Shown piece after piece: positions 1 to 8,486 of a stretch of 40,528 bases of DNA. Below the pieces are notes generated by a model. The model worked only from the letters and a program-made list of their open reading frames with translations. It did no database searches and had not been told where the DNA came from. The DNA is taken from the NCBI GenBank assembly GCA_031286985.1, contig JAITTL010000002.1:1-40528 (forward strand), written 5' to 3'. Within the stretch, counting starts at the first letter, position 1, and every line of letters starts with the position of its first letter. This stretch comes from Endomicrobium sp. (GTDB lineage Bacteria > Elusimicrobiota > Endomicrobiia > Endomicrobiales > Endomicrobiaceae). The translations under genes and the position numbers were made by a program.

Positions 1-54
1 GATTTAAGAGAATTCAAAGAAGAAACAAGTTCCTCAAAACCTTCACCGGATTGA
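1..54 (+). CDS. 3' end of an unidentified gene (partial)
   Basis: A frame open from the first base ends at a TGA at 52-54, giving a hydrophilic tail DLREFKEETSSSKPSPD. The tail loosely resembles TatA/B-type C-termini (basic/acidic helix, then a Ser/Pro tail), but 17 residues are too few to assign it. A plus-strand gene ending here would converge with the small minus-strand gene at 180..290 and share the hairpin at 132..169, which is why this frame is preferred. Two other frames are also open here: plus-strand frame 3 to base 86, and a minus-strand frame starting at 131. Confidence 0.3.
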   Translation, partial: DLREFKEETSSSKPSPD

Positions 55-131
55 CTAAGACACAAGTAAGAGATGACAAGGTTTAGGGACAGGCTGTTAT
101 CCGCAGCTGATTCAAAAAATAAACAGCCCAT

Positions 132-169
132 AAAAAACCGCCACTTGTTTTAGAAGTAACGGTTTTTTT
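132..169. terminator. Bidirectional intrinsic terminator
   Basis: The outer arms 132-140 (A6CCG) and 160-169 (CGGT7) pair. The inner arms ACTT (143-146) and AAGT (154-157) pair across a 2x2 internal loop. The hairpin gives a U-run in either direction. It lies 11 bases past the stop of the small minus-strand gene 180..290 and could also stop a plus-strand gene ending near base 54. Confidence 0.65.
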
Positions 170-179
170 GATGAAGATT

Positions 180-290
180 TTATTTTTTCTTACTTTTGGA
201 CGCCGTCTTACTTACAGTTTTTTCAGTACTCTTCTTTTTTGCAACCTTTTTCTTAGGTGCAGCTGCTTTTGCTTTACATCCGCAAGCCAT
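180..290 (-). CDS. 36-residue lysine/alanine-rich basic protein
   Basis: The ATG at 290-288 is preceded by a good Shine-Dalgarno (AGGAG, about 6 bases upstream), and the frame ends at TAA 182-180. The product begins MACGCKAKAAAPKKKVAKKK and is about 40 percent lysine, with Ala, Ser and Thr and a Cys-Gly-Cys near the N-terminus. It has no membrane segment. The composition resembles histone-H1-like or nucleoid-associated tails, and the CxC could bind metal; both readings are inference. Supporting a real gene are the strong RBS, a -35/-10 pair at 344-317 and a terminator just past the stop. No family is recognised. Confidence 0.6.
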   Translation of the reverse strand: MACGCKAKAAAPKKKVAKKKSTEKTVSKTASKSKKK

Positions 291-316
291 CTTTAGCTCC
301 TTTTTTTGGGGATAAC

Positions 317-344
317 CCTATATTTTAATTTTTATTGTGAACAA
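317..344 (-). promoter_or_regulatory. Candidate sigma70 promoter for the small basic protein
   Basis: On the minus strand TTGTTC (344-339) and TATAGG (322-317) are separated by 16 bases. Transcription would begin near 310, leaving a short leader before the ATG at 290. This is a motif match only. Confidence 0.35.
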
Positions 345-804
345 AATTATAAATAACATACAGCTTGCCATTGTAGCACAATAAAATATAGAAAGCAAAC
401 TTTTGTAAGGCTTCGTAACATATTACATATTTAATGAGATAATTTAACCCATATCAATTGTAGACGAAAGGAAGGAAGTTGCATTTTAATTAAAAAATAT
501 GGAAAAATAAACAAATATATATTTATACTTGTACATATATAACGTATATATGATGTAGAAATACACATATAGAGAATATACATACATAACGTGAAGAGAT
601 TTGTAACAAAGACAAAACAGTAGAAATTGTAGCGACGTCATAGTAAAGAGAGGTTGGCAGACAACAGATCGAATAGAAGCGGTATTGATATCAGAACAAA
701 TGATGAAGCTGTAGAGATACAGCAAGGATATCGCTCAAGCATTGTTTGTAGGTAAAAAACAGGTTATTGTAATAAATTATACATCGTAACATTGAGGAAA
801 GGAT
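345..804. other. Long spacer with no supported gene
   Basis: The stretch is very AT-rich, with runs of alternating TA around 510-590. A purine-rich GGAAGGAAG near 470-480 is not followed by a usable start. Short open pieces around 600-755 are interrupted by stops in every frame and may be coding debris, but nothing in them can be matched to a family. The last bases carry the ribosome-binding site (GAGGAAAGG) of the next gene. Confidence 0.5.
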
Positions 805-1341
805 ATGGGCATTATATGCGAACCAAAAAGAGTAAAACTGTTTTGTGGTATAATTTTATCCGAAGAAAAGATAAAACAGGGATTTTTAGGTACACTTGAA
901 AAAAAATTTGGCAAAGTTGATTTAATAAGTGATACTGCCATCTTTAATTTTTCAGATTACTACAATTCTGAAATGGGTCACGATTTGAAGCGTTTTTGGA
1001 TTTCTTTTGAGAAGTTGATTTCGGCTGACGAACTTGCTGAAATAAAAGTTTTTACGAATCACATAGAGAATGTTTTTGCTTTAAATAACAAAAGGGTAAT
1101 AAATATTGATCCTGGTTATGTGACTCCTGCGAATGTTGTTCTTGCTACAACAAAAAATTATGCACATAGGATTTATCTTGCAAGCGGAATATATGCAGAA
1201 GTTACAATAGTGTACAAAAAGAATGGATTTTTAAAACTCCCATGGTCTTATCCAGATTATCTATCTAAACCAGCTACAGCATTTTTTTTAAGTACTCGGT
1301 CAGAGCTTTTAAAGCAATTGAAAAAAGATAATAATGATTAA
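805..1341 (+). CDS. DUF4416 family protein
   Basis: This 178-residue protein matches the DUF4416 family over its full length. Family signatures are the N-terminal [16 protein letters not shown], the [10 protein letters not shown] segment, [18 protein letters not shown] and [16 protein letters not shown], ending in WSYPDYL. The molecular function is unknown; some databases call members GTP-binding, but no Walker motif is visible. The start is supported by GAGGAAAGG four bases upstream. Its last 8 bases overlap the downstream metallophosphoesterase gene, so the two are probably co-translated. Such an intact, conserved protein in a decaying genome suggests a maintained housekeeping role. Confidence 0.85.
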   Translation: MGIICEPKRVKLFCGIILSEEKIKQGFLGTLEKKFGKVDLISDTAIFNFSDYYNSEMGHDLKRFWISFEKLISADELAEIKVFTNHIENVFALNNKRVINIDPGYVTPANVVLATTKNYAHRIYLASGIYAEVTIVYKKNGFLKLPWSYPDYLSKPATAFFLSTRSELLKQLKKDNND

Positions 1342-2383
1342 CTTAGATATGTTGATGATACTGTTAGTGTCACTGTTAATGTTTATCTATATCGTTTGGC
1401 GGATAAATTCAAATTTAAATATTTGTCGACCTTATAACACTTATTTGTATGTGATATCTATTGTTTTGGGAGTTTTGATTTTGTTGCCCAGCGTAGGCTA
1501 TATGTTTATGGGGTTCTGTCAAATAATATTCTCTTTTTTTATCATAAACGAAGTATTGAATTTGGTTAATTTGTTTTTTAGAATTAGGAGATTAAAATAT
1601 TATTCAACCCTTATTACTGTAATTCTAAGCATGGCTGCGATAATTTTATCTTTATTGAATATAGCTTTTGTGCTGAATGTAAAAGAGGTATATATAAAAG
1701 TCCCACAGCTTGAAGTGAATTCCTTAAAAATCGTGCAACTTTCAGATATACATATCACCCGATCAACTTCACCAAAAATCATTAATAAAATTTTTGATAA
1801 GGCTATGAGACTTAACCCTGATATGATAGTGATTACTGGTGACATAATAGATGTAGATATAGATAAAGACAATAGGTATATTAAGTATGGTTTTGAAAAA
1901 TTAAAGGCAAAATATGGAGTTTTTGCTGTCACTGGGAATCATGAGTACTATCATGAAATTAATTCGTATTTTTCAATGTTTAGAAAATTAGGATTTAAAG
2001 TTCTTCGAAATGAGAGTTTTTTGGTTGAGAAAACAATTAATGTGGCTGGTATAGACGATGTAGATAAAGATAATTCCGTAAATATTGCAAAAACCTTTGC
2101 CGGCATAGACAAAAACTATCCTACAATATTTTTAAGTCATCATCCGAAATCTTTTGATGAGGCTTCAAAACAAGGCGTAAAAGTAGTGCAACTTTCAGGG
2201 CATACCCATGCGGGACAGATTCCACCATTTTCAATAATAATGAGATTAATGAAGTATTGTTATGGGTTATATCATTGTAATAATTCAGTTATGTATGTAA
2301 CTTCCGGAACACGTTTCTGGGGTCCGCCGATGAGAATGTTTAGTACAAGTGAAGTAGCTGTGATAACGTTGGAACGAGAATAA
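1334..2383 (+). CDS. Membrane-anchored metallophosphoesterase (YkuE-like)
   Basis: The 349-residue protein has about four hydrophobic segments in residues 4-120, then a calcineurin-like phosphoesterase domain. The metal-binding motifs are present in order: QLSDIHI, GDIID, GNHEYY, a double His in LSHHP, and SGHTHAGQ. Relatives act on cell-envelope or lipid phosphoesters (for example UDP-diacylglucosamine pyrophosphohydrolase-type or YkuE), but the substrate cannot be read from sequence. The gene overlaps the DUF4416 gene by 8 bases. A decayed homologue lies at 3988..4284. Confidence 0.9.
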   Translation: MINLDMLMILLVSLLMFIYIVWRINSNLNICRPYNTYLYVISIVLGVLILLPSVGYMFMGFCQIIFSFFIINEVLNLVNLFFRIRRLKYYSTLITVILSMAAIILSLLNIAFVLNVKEVYIKVPQLEVNSLKIVQLSDIHITRSTSPKIINKIFDKAMRLNPDMIVITGDIIDVDIDKDNRYIKYGFEKLKAKYGVFAVTGNHEYYHEINSYFSMFRKLGFKVLRNESFLVEKTINVAGIDDVDKDNSVNIAKTFAGIDKNYPTIFLSHHPKSFDEASKQGVKVVQLSGHTHAGQIPPFSIIMRLMKYCYGLYHCNNSVMYVTSGTRFWGPPMRMFSTSEVAVITLERE

Positions 2384-2761
2384 TAATAATATACACAAAA
2401 ACATTGTAGTAGAAAAGCAAAAATGAGCATTAAAGATTCGTTTTTCATAAAAATGTGATTTATTTTTATGGGTGCAGGCTCAGTTACATTAAACCTCTTT
2501 TATGACCGATACCTTTCTGCTCGTTCTGTTTTTGTTAAAAAATTCTTTGTATGGCTATATACCCATTCTTCAATTCACTCTTTTTCACCTACGATCGGTA
2601 TATATCTACCTTTATTATTACCGAAAAAAAGAGGGTTTTTAATAACACTTTTCGGCTATATTGTTTTTTGGTCTTTTTTGAGAGTTATGAAAATTGAGTA
2701 TTCTATAATATTATGTTAAAATGTAGCTTCGCTGAATAAATACATAATATCAGGAACGCCT
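2384..2761. other. Spacer with a doubtful membrane-like open frame
   Basis: An open frame at 2468..2719 would give 83 residues with two hydrophobic stretches and the segment LPLLLPKKRGFLITLFG. It has no ribosome-binding site and no recognisable family, so it may be debris of a membrane protein. TATAAT at 2704-2709 could be the -10 box of the ATPase gene, but a convincing -35 at normal spacing is missing. Confidence 0.4.
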
Positions 2762-3970
2762 GTGTACAAATATAGAACTTTGCAAAAAACCATTTTAAGA
2801 GCTTCAGAAAGTTTTAAAATTGTTCTTGTGACAGGAATGCGACAGGTTGGAAAAACTACGTTTTTGAAATACATAAGTGAAGACAATAGAAAATATGTTA
2901 CCTTGGACAATCCAAAAGATTTGTTACTTGCAAATGATGAAACTGAATTCTTTTTGCAAACATATGTTCCACCTATTTTCATAGATGAAGTTCAGTATGT
3001 GCCGAAATTACTCAAATATTTGAAGATGTATGTTGATAATTCTGATAAGAAGGGTCTTGTTTGGATGACAGGGTCTCAACAGTATTCACTTATGACAGGA
3101 ATTGTTGAAAGTTTGGGGGGTCGTGTTGCGATAGTAAACATGTTTGGATTTTCAATATACGAGCGTGAAGGCAAAGGAGAAAATCAAAAACCATTTATAC
3201 CCAATATCATCCCGATAAGTTTATTGGAAAAGAAAAATTTGACAGAAACGTATAGGACTATTTGGAAAGGATCATTTCCTGCAATTACTTATCAAGAGGA
3301 TGATACGTGGTCTCTTTTTTATTCATCTTATGTTAAATCGTATATAGAACAAGATGTGAAACAAGTCACAAAAATTGAGAATGAGCCTGCCTTTATAAAA
3401 TTTTTAAGTGTTGCCGCTGCAAGGACAGGACAAGAACTAAACATTTTAGATATAGCAAGAGATGTTGAAATTGCTCCCAATACAGCAAAACAATGGCTTT
3501 CCGTTCTTGAAACATCTGGAGTTGTATACATTTTGAAGCCATACTACAAAAACATAACAAAAAGATTTACAAAAAGGCCAAAACTGTATTTTATGGATAC
3601 AGGTCTATGTGCTTATCTTGCTTCATGGAATACTGCTGAAAGTTTAGAAATTGGCGCAGTAAATGGGGCGTTTTTTGAAACATTTGTAATCTCTGAAATA
3701 ATCAAATCATATCACCATAACGGGCAGTTTCCAAATCTGTATTACTATAGGGACTCCAATCGAGTTGAGATTGATCTTCTAATTGAAATGAATGGAAAAT
3801 TTCACCCCATTGAGATAAAAAAAACGTCTAATCCTTCTAAAAACGATATAACTGCTTTTGATAAATTTGCAAAAATTGAAAAAATAGGATACGGAAGCCT
3901 TATTTGTCTAACTGATAGAGTCCGCCCATTAACCCAAAACGCCAACGCAATCTCCATTTGGGATATCTGA
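2762..3970 (+). CDS. AAA ATPase with DUF4143 and C-terminal PD-(D/E)XK-like region
   Basis: The 402-residue protein carries Walker A GMRQVGKT (residues 25-32) and Walker B PIFIDEVQYV. A winged-helix-like segment (NTAKQWLSVLETSGVVYIL) comes next, then the DUF4143 signature KLYFMDTGLCAYL. The C-terminus EIDLLI...HPIEIKK has the spacing of a PD-(D/E)XK nuclease fold. The start is GTG with AGGA about 7 bases upstream. This family is widespread, patchily distributed and often laterally transferred; its function is poorly known, although links to toxin-antitoxin or defence functions have been proposed. The gene ends about 20 bases before the metallophosphoesterase pseudogene. Confidence 0.88.
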   Translation: MYKYRTLQKTILRASESFKIVLVTGMRQVGKTTFLKYISEDNRKYVTLDNPKDLLLANDETEFFLQTYVPPIFIDEVQYVPKLLKYLKMYVDNSDKKGLVWMTGSQQYSLMTGIVESLGGRVAIVNMFGFSIYEREGKGENQKPFIPNIIPISLLEKKNLTETYRTIWKGSFPAITYQEDDTWSLFYSSYVKSYIEQDVKQVTKIENEPAFIKFLSVAAARTGQELNILDIARDVEIAPNTAKQWLSVLETSGVVYILKPYYKNITKRFTKRPKLYFMDTGLCAYLASWNTAESLEIGAVNGAFFETFVISEIIKSYHHNGQFPNLYYYRDSNRVEIDLLIEMNGKFHPIEIKKTSNPSKNDITAFDKFAKIEKIGYGSLICLTDRVRPLTQNANAISIWDI

Positions 3971-3987
3971 AGAACTAAAAATGAGAC

Positions 3988-4284
3988 TAGACACATATTT
4001 TTTGAGTCTTCGCAAAATTAGGAATTAAAGTCCTTCAAAATGAAAGCGTCTTAATTGACAATATAATTAATGTTGCTGGTAATAAATGATAAATAAGTAT
4101 AATTCTGCAGGTATTGCGAAAGCTTTTATAGATGTTAATAAAAATTTTCCTGTAGTTTTTTAAGCCACAACCCAAAAATTTTTGATGAGGTTTCGAAACA
4201 AATATGTATGTAACTTCTGAAACGTGTTTTTGGGGCCCGCTGATGAGACTATCTAACACAAGCTTTTGCGGATTTTTTAGATAG
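3988..4284 (+). pseudogene. Decayed C-terminal half of a second metallophosphoesterase
   Basis: Translated in shifting frames, the stretch gives VFAKLGIKVLQNESVLID, IINVAGN, GIAKAF, SHNPKIFDEVSKQ and MYVTSETCFWGP. Each piece lines up in order with the intact gene at 1334..2383. There are several stops and at least two frameshifts. A deletion joins the equivalents of SKQ and MYVTS, removing about 35 residues that include the GHTHAG metal motif. The N-terminal half is missing: homology begins just after the ATPase stop. The copy cannot be active. Confidence 0.85.
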
Positions 4285-5366
4285 GAATGTAGAAGATATA
4301 CCTAAGAATAATCCTGAAAATTCTCTGATTGTCTCTACGCCGTAAAATAAGAATATAAAAACTATAAAGCCTAATGTGATTCTAATAGTTATGGAAGGTT
4401 TTGGCGGATATTTAGCAAAATATAATTCTTAGGAATTTAATGTTTTGGCAGGATTAAAGGAACATTGCAATATCTCAGTCTAAGTATGTCTATAATAAAT
4501 ATCTGTTTGCTTCAGTTGTCTTGTACAAGAAAAATAACTACGAATTTTTTTTGTATATGGTGATAATACGAGCTGGAGGGGCATGCCGATGTTGGCAACG
4601 ACTTTGGGCTTTGATAATGGTTTAGGAGATGAGAGTTTTAAAAAAGGATCTACCAGAGGTGAGTGGGGGATATTTGATGAATACTTGTTTGATTCAATTT
4701 TTGAAATATTGTCAAAAGATGATAAAAGCAAGTTCATTTTTGCCATGACCACTACTAATCATCCTCTAATCATCCTCCATATTCCCTGCCAAACAGTTAT
4801 AAAAAATTGTCTATTAAAATTCCAACCTCTTTAAAAGATGGTATATTCAATATTAAAGATGCCATGAAAAGATTTGCAGCTTATCAGTATGCAAACGAAA
4901 TGCTTGGGCGCTTTATTAGCAAGATTAAAAAATCGAAGTATGCTGATAATACAATAATTGCTGTTGTAGGAGATCATAATTTTAGATTTCATCAAGTAGA
5001 TAATTTTATCGATAAAATAGGAGTTCCTTTTTACATTTATGTTCCAAAATCACTAAGACCAAAAAATGTGGACACATCCGTTTTGGGATCACATTTAGAT
5101 GTAATGCCTACGTTGTACAACCTTTCTTTATCACAAGAAAGCTATATGTCTGAAGGGATAACTCAATAGTTCATGAAAAGATTCTTATGAATAAATCATG
5201 CGTTGTTGAACGGAGTCCATTCAATAGTAAAACTTCGTATTATGTATGGGAGAATAATACGGATGTTGTTTGGAAACAGGTGGAACTTAATCCTCTTGGA
5301 TCAATAACGCTTTCTGATACGGCTAGTATTGTGACGATACATTTATCATTGAAAACGCTCGAATAG
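4285..5366 (+). pseudogene. Decayed LTA-synthase/sulfatase-type membrane enzyme
   Basis: The debris matches the intact gene at 31958..33946 block by block. KPNVILIVMEGFGG matches EPNVVFIVLEGFGE, and SQSKYVYNKY matches its TQSSSAFKSF region. GEWGIFDE, NTIIAVVGDHN, LDVMPTLYNLSLSQ and a C-terminal tail to the stop at 5364-5366 follow. Stops occur near 4350 and 4431. Frameshifts occur near 4558, between 4740 and 4830, and near 5160. All membrane helices are lost. A deletion after position 4465 removed the segment that in the intact protein holds the presumed catalytic threonine. Two fragments, 4583..4834 and 4807..5169, still look open but are not genes. Confidence 0.87.
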
Positions 5367-5539
5367 AAAGAACCAAAAAAATGAAAAACACTATGACGAT
5401 GAACTTCCTTGAGGCTCTAAAGAAAAAAATACACAAAACATAGGAGCTTCTACAGGATCTTTGTGATATGGGTTCCCAAATAGGTGCCGGAATAGCTGTA
5501 GGTATTGATCAGAAAAGTGACCTGCAATATTGGGATTTG
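5367..5539. other. Short spacer with possible remnant of a small membrane protein
   Basis: A plus-strand frame reads MKNTMTMNFLEALKKKIHKT, then a stop, then ELLQDLCDMGSQIGAGIAVGI. The second piece loosely resembles AtpI/AtpZ-type small membrane proteins. It is too short and broken to call. The convergent aroQ gene ends at 5540. Confidence 0.2.
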
Positions 5540-5995
5540 TTATTTTTGGAATTTTTGAATTTTCAGTGATTTAAGTTTTTTCATAGCAAAAAGGTAGCCT
5601 TCAATGCCAAGCCCGGTGATTTGTCCCATTGTTACTTCTGCAATGTAGGATTTATGTCTAAATTTTTCTCTTGTATATATGTTTGAAATATGAACTTCTA
5701 TTGTCGGTACTGGATTTGCAGCTAAGGCATCTCTTATGGCTATAGATGTGTGTGTGAAAGCTGCAGGATTAATTATTATTCCAAAAATGTTGTTTGCACT
5801 ATTTTGAATTTTATCTATAATTGCACCTTCGTGATTTGATTGAAAAAATTCAACTTCAATTTTGAGCTCTTTCGCCAAAATACTTAATCTTTTTTCGATT
5901 TCTTTAAGTGTGGTACTACCGTAAATATCAGGCTCACGATTACCAAGCATGTTTAGATTAGGTCCATTTATGACAAGTATTTTTTTTATATTCAT
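5540..5995 (-). CDS. aroQ: 3-dehydroquinate dehydratase, type II
   Basis: The enzyme catalyses the third shikimate-pathway step, dehydrating 3-dehydroquinate to 3-dehydroshikimate. The 151-residue length is normal for the dodecameric type II family. Family residues are visible: GPNLNMLGNREP with R20, the active-site Tyr25 in IYG, NPAAFTH (N76, H82), EVHISN (E100, H102) and R113 in REKFRHKS. The start ATG overlaps the aroB stop by four bases (ATGA), so the two genes are translationally coupled. aroB makes its substrate. Confidence 0.95.
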   Translation of the reverse strand: MNIKKILVINGPNLNMLGNREPDIYGSTTLKEIEKRLSILAKELKIEVEFFQSNHEGAIIDKIQNSANNIFGIIINPAAFTHTSIAIRDALAANPVPTIEVHISNIYTREKFRHKSYIAEVTMGQITGLGIEGYLFAMKKLKSLKIQKFQK

Positions 5996-7083
5996 ATGTT
6001 TGTTTTTCCAAAGTTTTTTAAAGCACTTAAAATTATGCTATCTTTTACGTAACAGCTGACGGTTTCGCCTATGTCCTTTATAAGCACAAATTTAACATTT
6101 CCATTCACAGTTTTTTTATCTTTTTTCATAAAAAGGAGAAGCTTTTCCAAATCGTTACTTATATTTAAGTTAAAGCCGGCCTCGCGCAAAAGATTTTCTA
6201 CTTTTTGGTAGGTTCCCATTTCACACATTTTCAGTCTAAATGAAAGTTTTGCTGCAAAAAGCATCCCAATTGCAACAGCTTCCCCGTGTAGAAATCTTTT
6301 ATATTTTGTTTCTGTTTCAAGAGCATGTGCAAATGTATGCCCAAAATTTAAAACAGTTCTCAATCCTGTTATTTCCTTTTCATCTTTTTCAACGACACCG
6401 ACTTTGTACAAGCAACTTTTCTTTATCATATAATCAAAATTCTGGTGAGGTACGGTTCTATTATTTTTGAGTAAATCAAACAAGTAATTATAAAATTTTC
6501 TATCAAAGACAAAAGCATATTTTATAATTTCAGCCAATCCATTTTTCATATGTTTAGCTGGGAGAGTACGTAAAAAAGAAGAATTAGCCCACACAAATTT
6601 GGGCTGATAAAACACACCTGCAACATTTTTTCCATGCGTTGTGTTGGCTGCAGTTTTTCCACCAATCGACGAATCCGCCATTGCAAGTAAAGTTGTAGGC
6701 ACTTGAATAAAGTCTATCCCACGCATATATGTCGCTGCAAAAAAACCGGCGATATCGCCTACGACACCACCACCTAAAGCTATAGCACAACCATCTCGAT
6801 CAACACCAGCCTTAAGAGCCGCATCATACAGCAAAGATAGGTTTTTTATATTTTTCCCAGATTCCCCAGTGCTAATAGCAGCTGTCTTCACGCTGTATCC
6901 ACTTTGTTTTAACAAGCTTGCAAAGCGGCCTAAATGTAAACGCTCTACATTTTTATCGGTAATAATGAACAGAATATTTGATCGCGCTATTTTTTTTAAA
7001 GCTGTAAAAAAATCATCTTCTGATTGCGAAATAACAATTTTATATCTACAGTTTTTCAGATTTACGGTTATCAATTTCTTCAT
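5992..7083 (-). CDS. aroB: 3-dehydroquinate synthase
   Basis: The enzyme makes 3-dehydroquinate from DAHP using NAD and a divalent metal. Characteristic segments of the 363-residue protein are GGGVVGDIAGF (NAD binding), YMRGIDFIQVPTTLLAMAD, SSIGGKT, the metal-binding His in NFGHTFAHALE and HGEAVAIGM. The length is normal. No clear Shine-Dalgarno precedes the ATG at 7083; the start is set by homology to other AroB N-termini. aroQ follows with a four-base overlap. No other shikimate genes are in the window. Confidence 0.95.
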   Translation of the reverse strand: MKKLITVNLKNCRYKIVISQSEDDFFTALKKIARSNILFIITDKNVERLHLGRFASLLKQSGYSVKTAAISTGESGKNIKNLSLLYDAALKAGVDRDGCAIALGGGVVGDIAGFFAATYMRGIDFIQVPTTLLAMADSSIGGKTAANTTHGKNVAGVFYQPKFVWANSSFLRTLPAKHMKNGLAEIIKYAFVFDRKFYNYLFDLLKNNRTVPHQNFDYMIKKSCLYKVGVVEKDEKEITGLRTVLNFGHTFAHALETETKYKRFLHGEAVAIGMLFAAKLSFRLKMCEMGTYQKVENLLREAGFNLNISNDLEKLLLFMKKDKKTVNGNVKFVLIKDIGETVSCYVKDSIILSALKNFGKTNI

Positions 7084-7240
7084 GGACTACATGCTATATT
7101 TTTTCGATGTTTTTTGCAATACGGTGTACGGGCAAAACACAAAAGTGATGAAATAAAATTAAATTAAGACGCGAATAAGGAAAGGCAACATAGTTACTAT
7201 TTGAGATTCCAAAGACAAATTTTCGAAGACGTGCCAGACT

Positions 7241-7312
7241 TGGCGGTGGTAGGAATTGAACCTACGACCAAAGGCTTATGAATCCTTTGCTCTACCCCTG
7301 AGCTACACCGCC
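7241..7312 (-). tRNA. tRNA with CAU anticodon (elongator Met, or Ile2)
   Basis: The minus strand folds as a 72-base cloverleaf. The acceptor GGCGGTG/CACCGCC has discriminator A at 7241. The D stem is GCTC/GAGC and the T arm GTAGG-TTCAATT-CCTAC. The anticodon loop is TTCATAA. The paired first base pair (G1-C72) excludes initiator tRNA. Whether C34 is modified to lysidine (Ile2) cannot be told from the sequence. Pair 31-39 is an A-G mismatch at the top of the anticodon stem. The terminal CCA is not encoded. Confidence 0.92.
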
Positions 7313-7799
7313 AACACGAATCAGATTCGAGGATTTTACTCTTTTTCAGTTGTAAAAGTCAATAACGGATTGAACTTTTGGAATAATAATTTGATTTGAT
7401 TGTGGCATAGGGTAATAGTGTAGTAGAATCAGGACTTCAATAGACTTTTTGTGTTATTCTAAATAAAACAATTGGTTAAGTTTTCATTGAAAATCATCTT
7501 AATGGGTACGGACTATTCCATTTCTTTTTCATTTACTGCTTTTTACAAGGATTTTAAGCATTCTTTCTTCGTATATTTTGTGAAACTTGTTTTGATAGTG
7601 TGCCTTATCCCCCATTTATATAATTCACATTTTGTAAATATGCCGAATTTAATCAATACACTTGTTTGACAAAAAGCAGATATAAGTGATACAAGAGGCG
7701 ATGTGTGTATTTTAATAAAGCGACATTGGGTATGGATTGTCAGTAAATTCTAGAAGGAGCTCAGTTTACTACGTTGCGACATCGTTTGCATGTAACAAA
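7313..7799. other. Long spacer upstream of folK
   Basis: The spacer is AT-rich with no supported gene. A frame at 7472..7669 is hydrophobic but lacks an RBS and any family resemblance. A sigma70-like promoter is found at 7666..7695. A good AAGGAG lies at 7754-7759 without a start codon at proper spacing, which hints at a lost small gene or an unusual start for folK. Confidence 0.45.
7666..7695 (+). promoter_or_regulatory. Candidate sigma70 promoter for folK
   Basis: A perfect -35 TTGACA (7666-7671) lies 18 bases from TACAAG (7690-7695). Transcription from about 7702 would give a leader of roughly 100 bases before the folK ATG. Confidence 0.45.
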
Positions 7800-8351
7800 A
7801 TGAAGAACATATATCTAAGTTTGGGATCAAATGTTGGCAATAGGGCAGAAAATATTATTTCCGCTTTGTCTTTTTTGAAAAGTAGTTTATTTGTAAATAT
7901 AAAAAGAGTATCTTCTTTTTATGATACGTTTCCGGTAGGGCCTAAGCAGAGAAATTTTTATAATATTGTAATCAAAGCACAGACGAATTTAGGTTCAAGT
8001 GATTTGTTATTGCTTATAAAACAAGCGGAGCTTATTTTAGGGCGCAAAAAAACAATAAAATGGGGAGCACGCGTTATCGACATAGATGTTTTGTTTTTTG
8101 GTAAGAAAATTATCAATACAGATAGCTTGATTGTACCGCATAGGGAAATAGAAAATAGGCTTTTTGTTTTAATCCCGTTGAACGAGATAGCTGGTGATTT
8201 TGTACATCCAGTTTTGGAGCGTAAAATTGCAGATATTTTATTGTGCAGTCTAAAAAAGATGAAAAAAGATAGTATTGACAAAGCATGCAGGCGTGTTGCA
8301 TGTTGCAAAAAGATGGAAGTTAAAAATAAGAAAAAGATATTCTCGTATTAA
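7800..8351 (+). CDS. folK: HPPK, 6-hydroxymethyl-dihydropterin pyrophosphokinase
   Basis: The enzyme transfers pyrophosphate from ATP to 6-hydroxymethyl-7,8-dihydropterin in folate synthesis. Family motifs are YLSLGSNVGNR at the N-terminus, FYNIV, the Mg-binding WGARVIDIDVLFF and IVPHREIENRLFVLIPL. The frame is open upstream to a TTG at 7737. The ATG at 7800 is preferred because HPPK proteins start immediately before the SLGSN strand. It has no obvious Shine-Dalgarno. This start gives 183 residues. The C-terminal 30 residues are basic and Cys-containing, a tail not needed for the fold. No folP or folB lies next to it. Confidence 0.88.
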   Translation: MKNIYLSLGSNVGNRAENIISALSFLKSSLFVNIKRVSSFYDTFPVGPKQRNFYNIVIKAQTNLGSSDLLLLIKQAELILGRKKTIKWGARVIDIDVLFFGKKIINTDSLIVPHREIENRLFVLIPLNEIAGDFVHPVLERKIADILLCSLKKMKKDSIDKACRRVACCKKMEVKNKKKIFSY

Positions 8352-8486
8352 AGTTTGTAAATATTGGCTGTTTGAAGAATTTGCAATCTGTGAAAAATTA
8401 AAAAATTATGACAAAAATCAAAATGATTCCTATTAAGATAGGATATAGCTTGTTTAACAAATTTGATCTGAAAGGTTTGGGTTAAA

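Noticed and set aside
1-131. Minus-strand open frame starting at 131 and leaving the left edge
   Set aside because: It reads like protein, but its ATG sits inside the terminator hairpin 132-169 without an RBS; a plus-strand gene tail fits the convergent layout better. Left unresolved.
486-725. 79-residue minus-strand frame
   Set aside because: Composed mostly of Tyr, Phe, Leu and Ile from an alternating TA stretch; no RBS and no protein-like pattern.
2468-2719. 83-residue hydrophobic frame
   Set aside because: No RBS, no family and flanked by debris; described under the spacer instead of as a gene.
4583-5169. Two open frames in the sulfatase debris
   Set aside because: Both align to internal parts of the intact sulfatase and are fragments of one pseudogene.
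2384-5539. Insertion sequence or transposon around the ATPase
   Set aside because: No transposase, terminal inverted repeats or target duplications could be seen at its edges.
7472-7669. 65-residue frame before folK
   Set aside because: No RBS, no similarity and overlaps a good promoter; judged chance.
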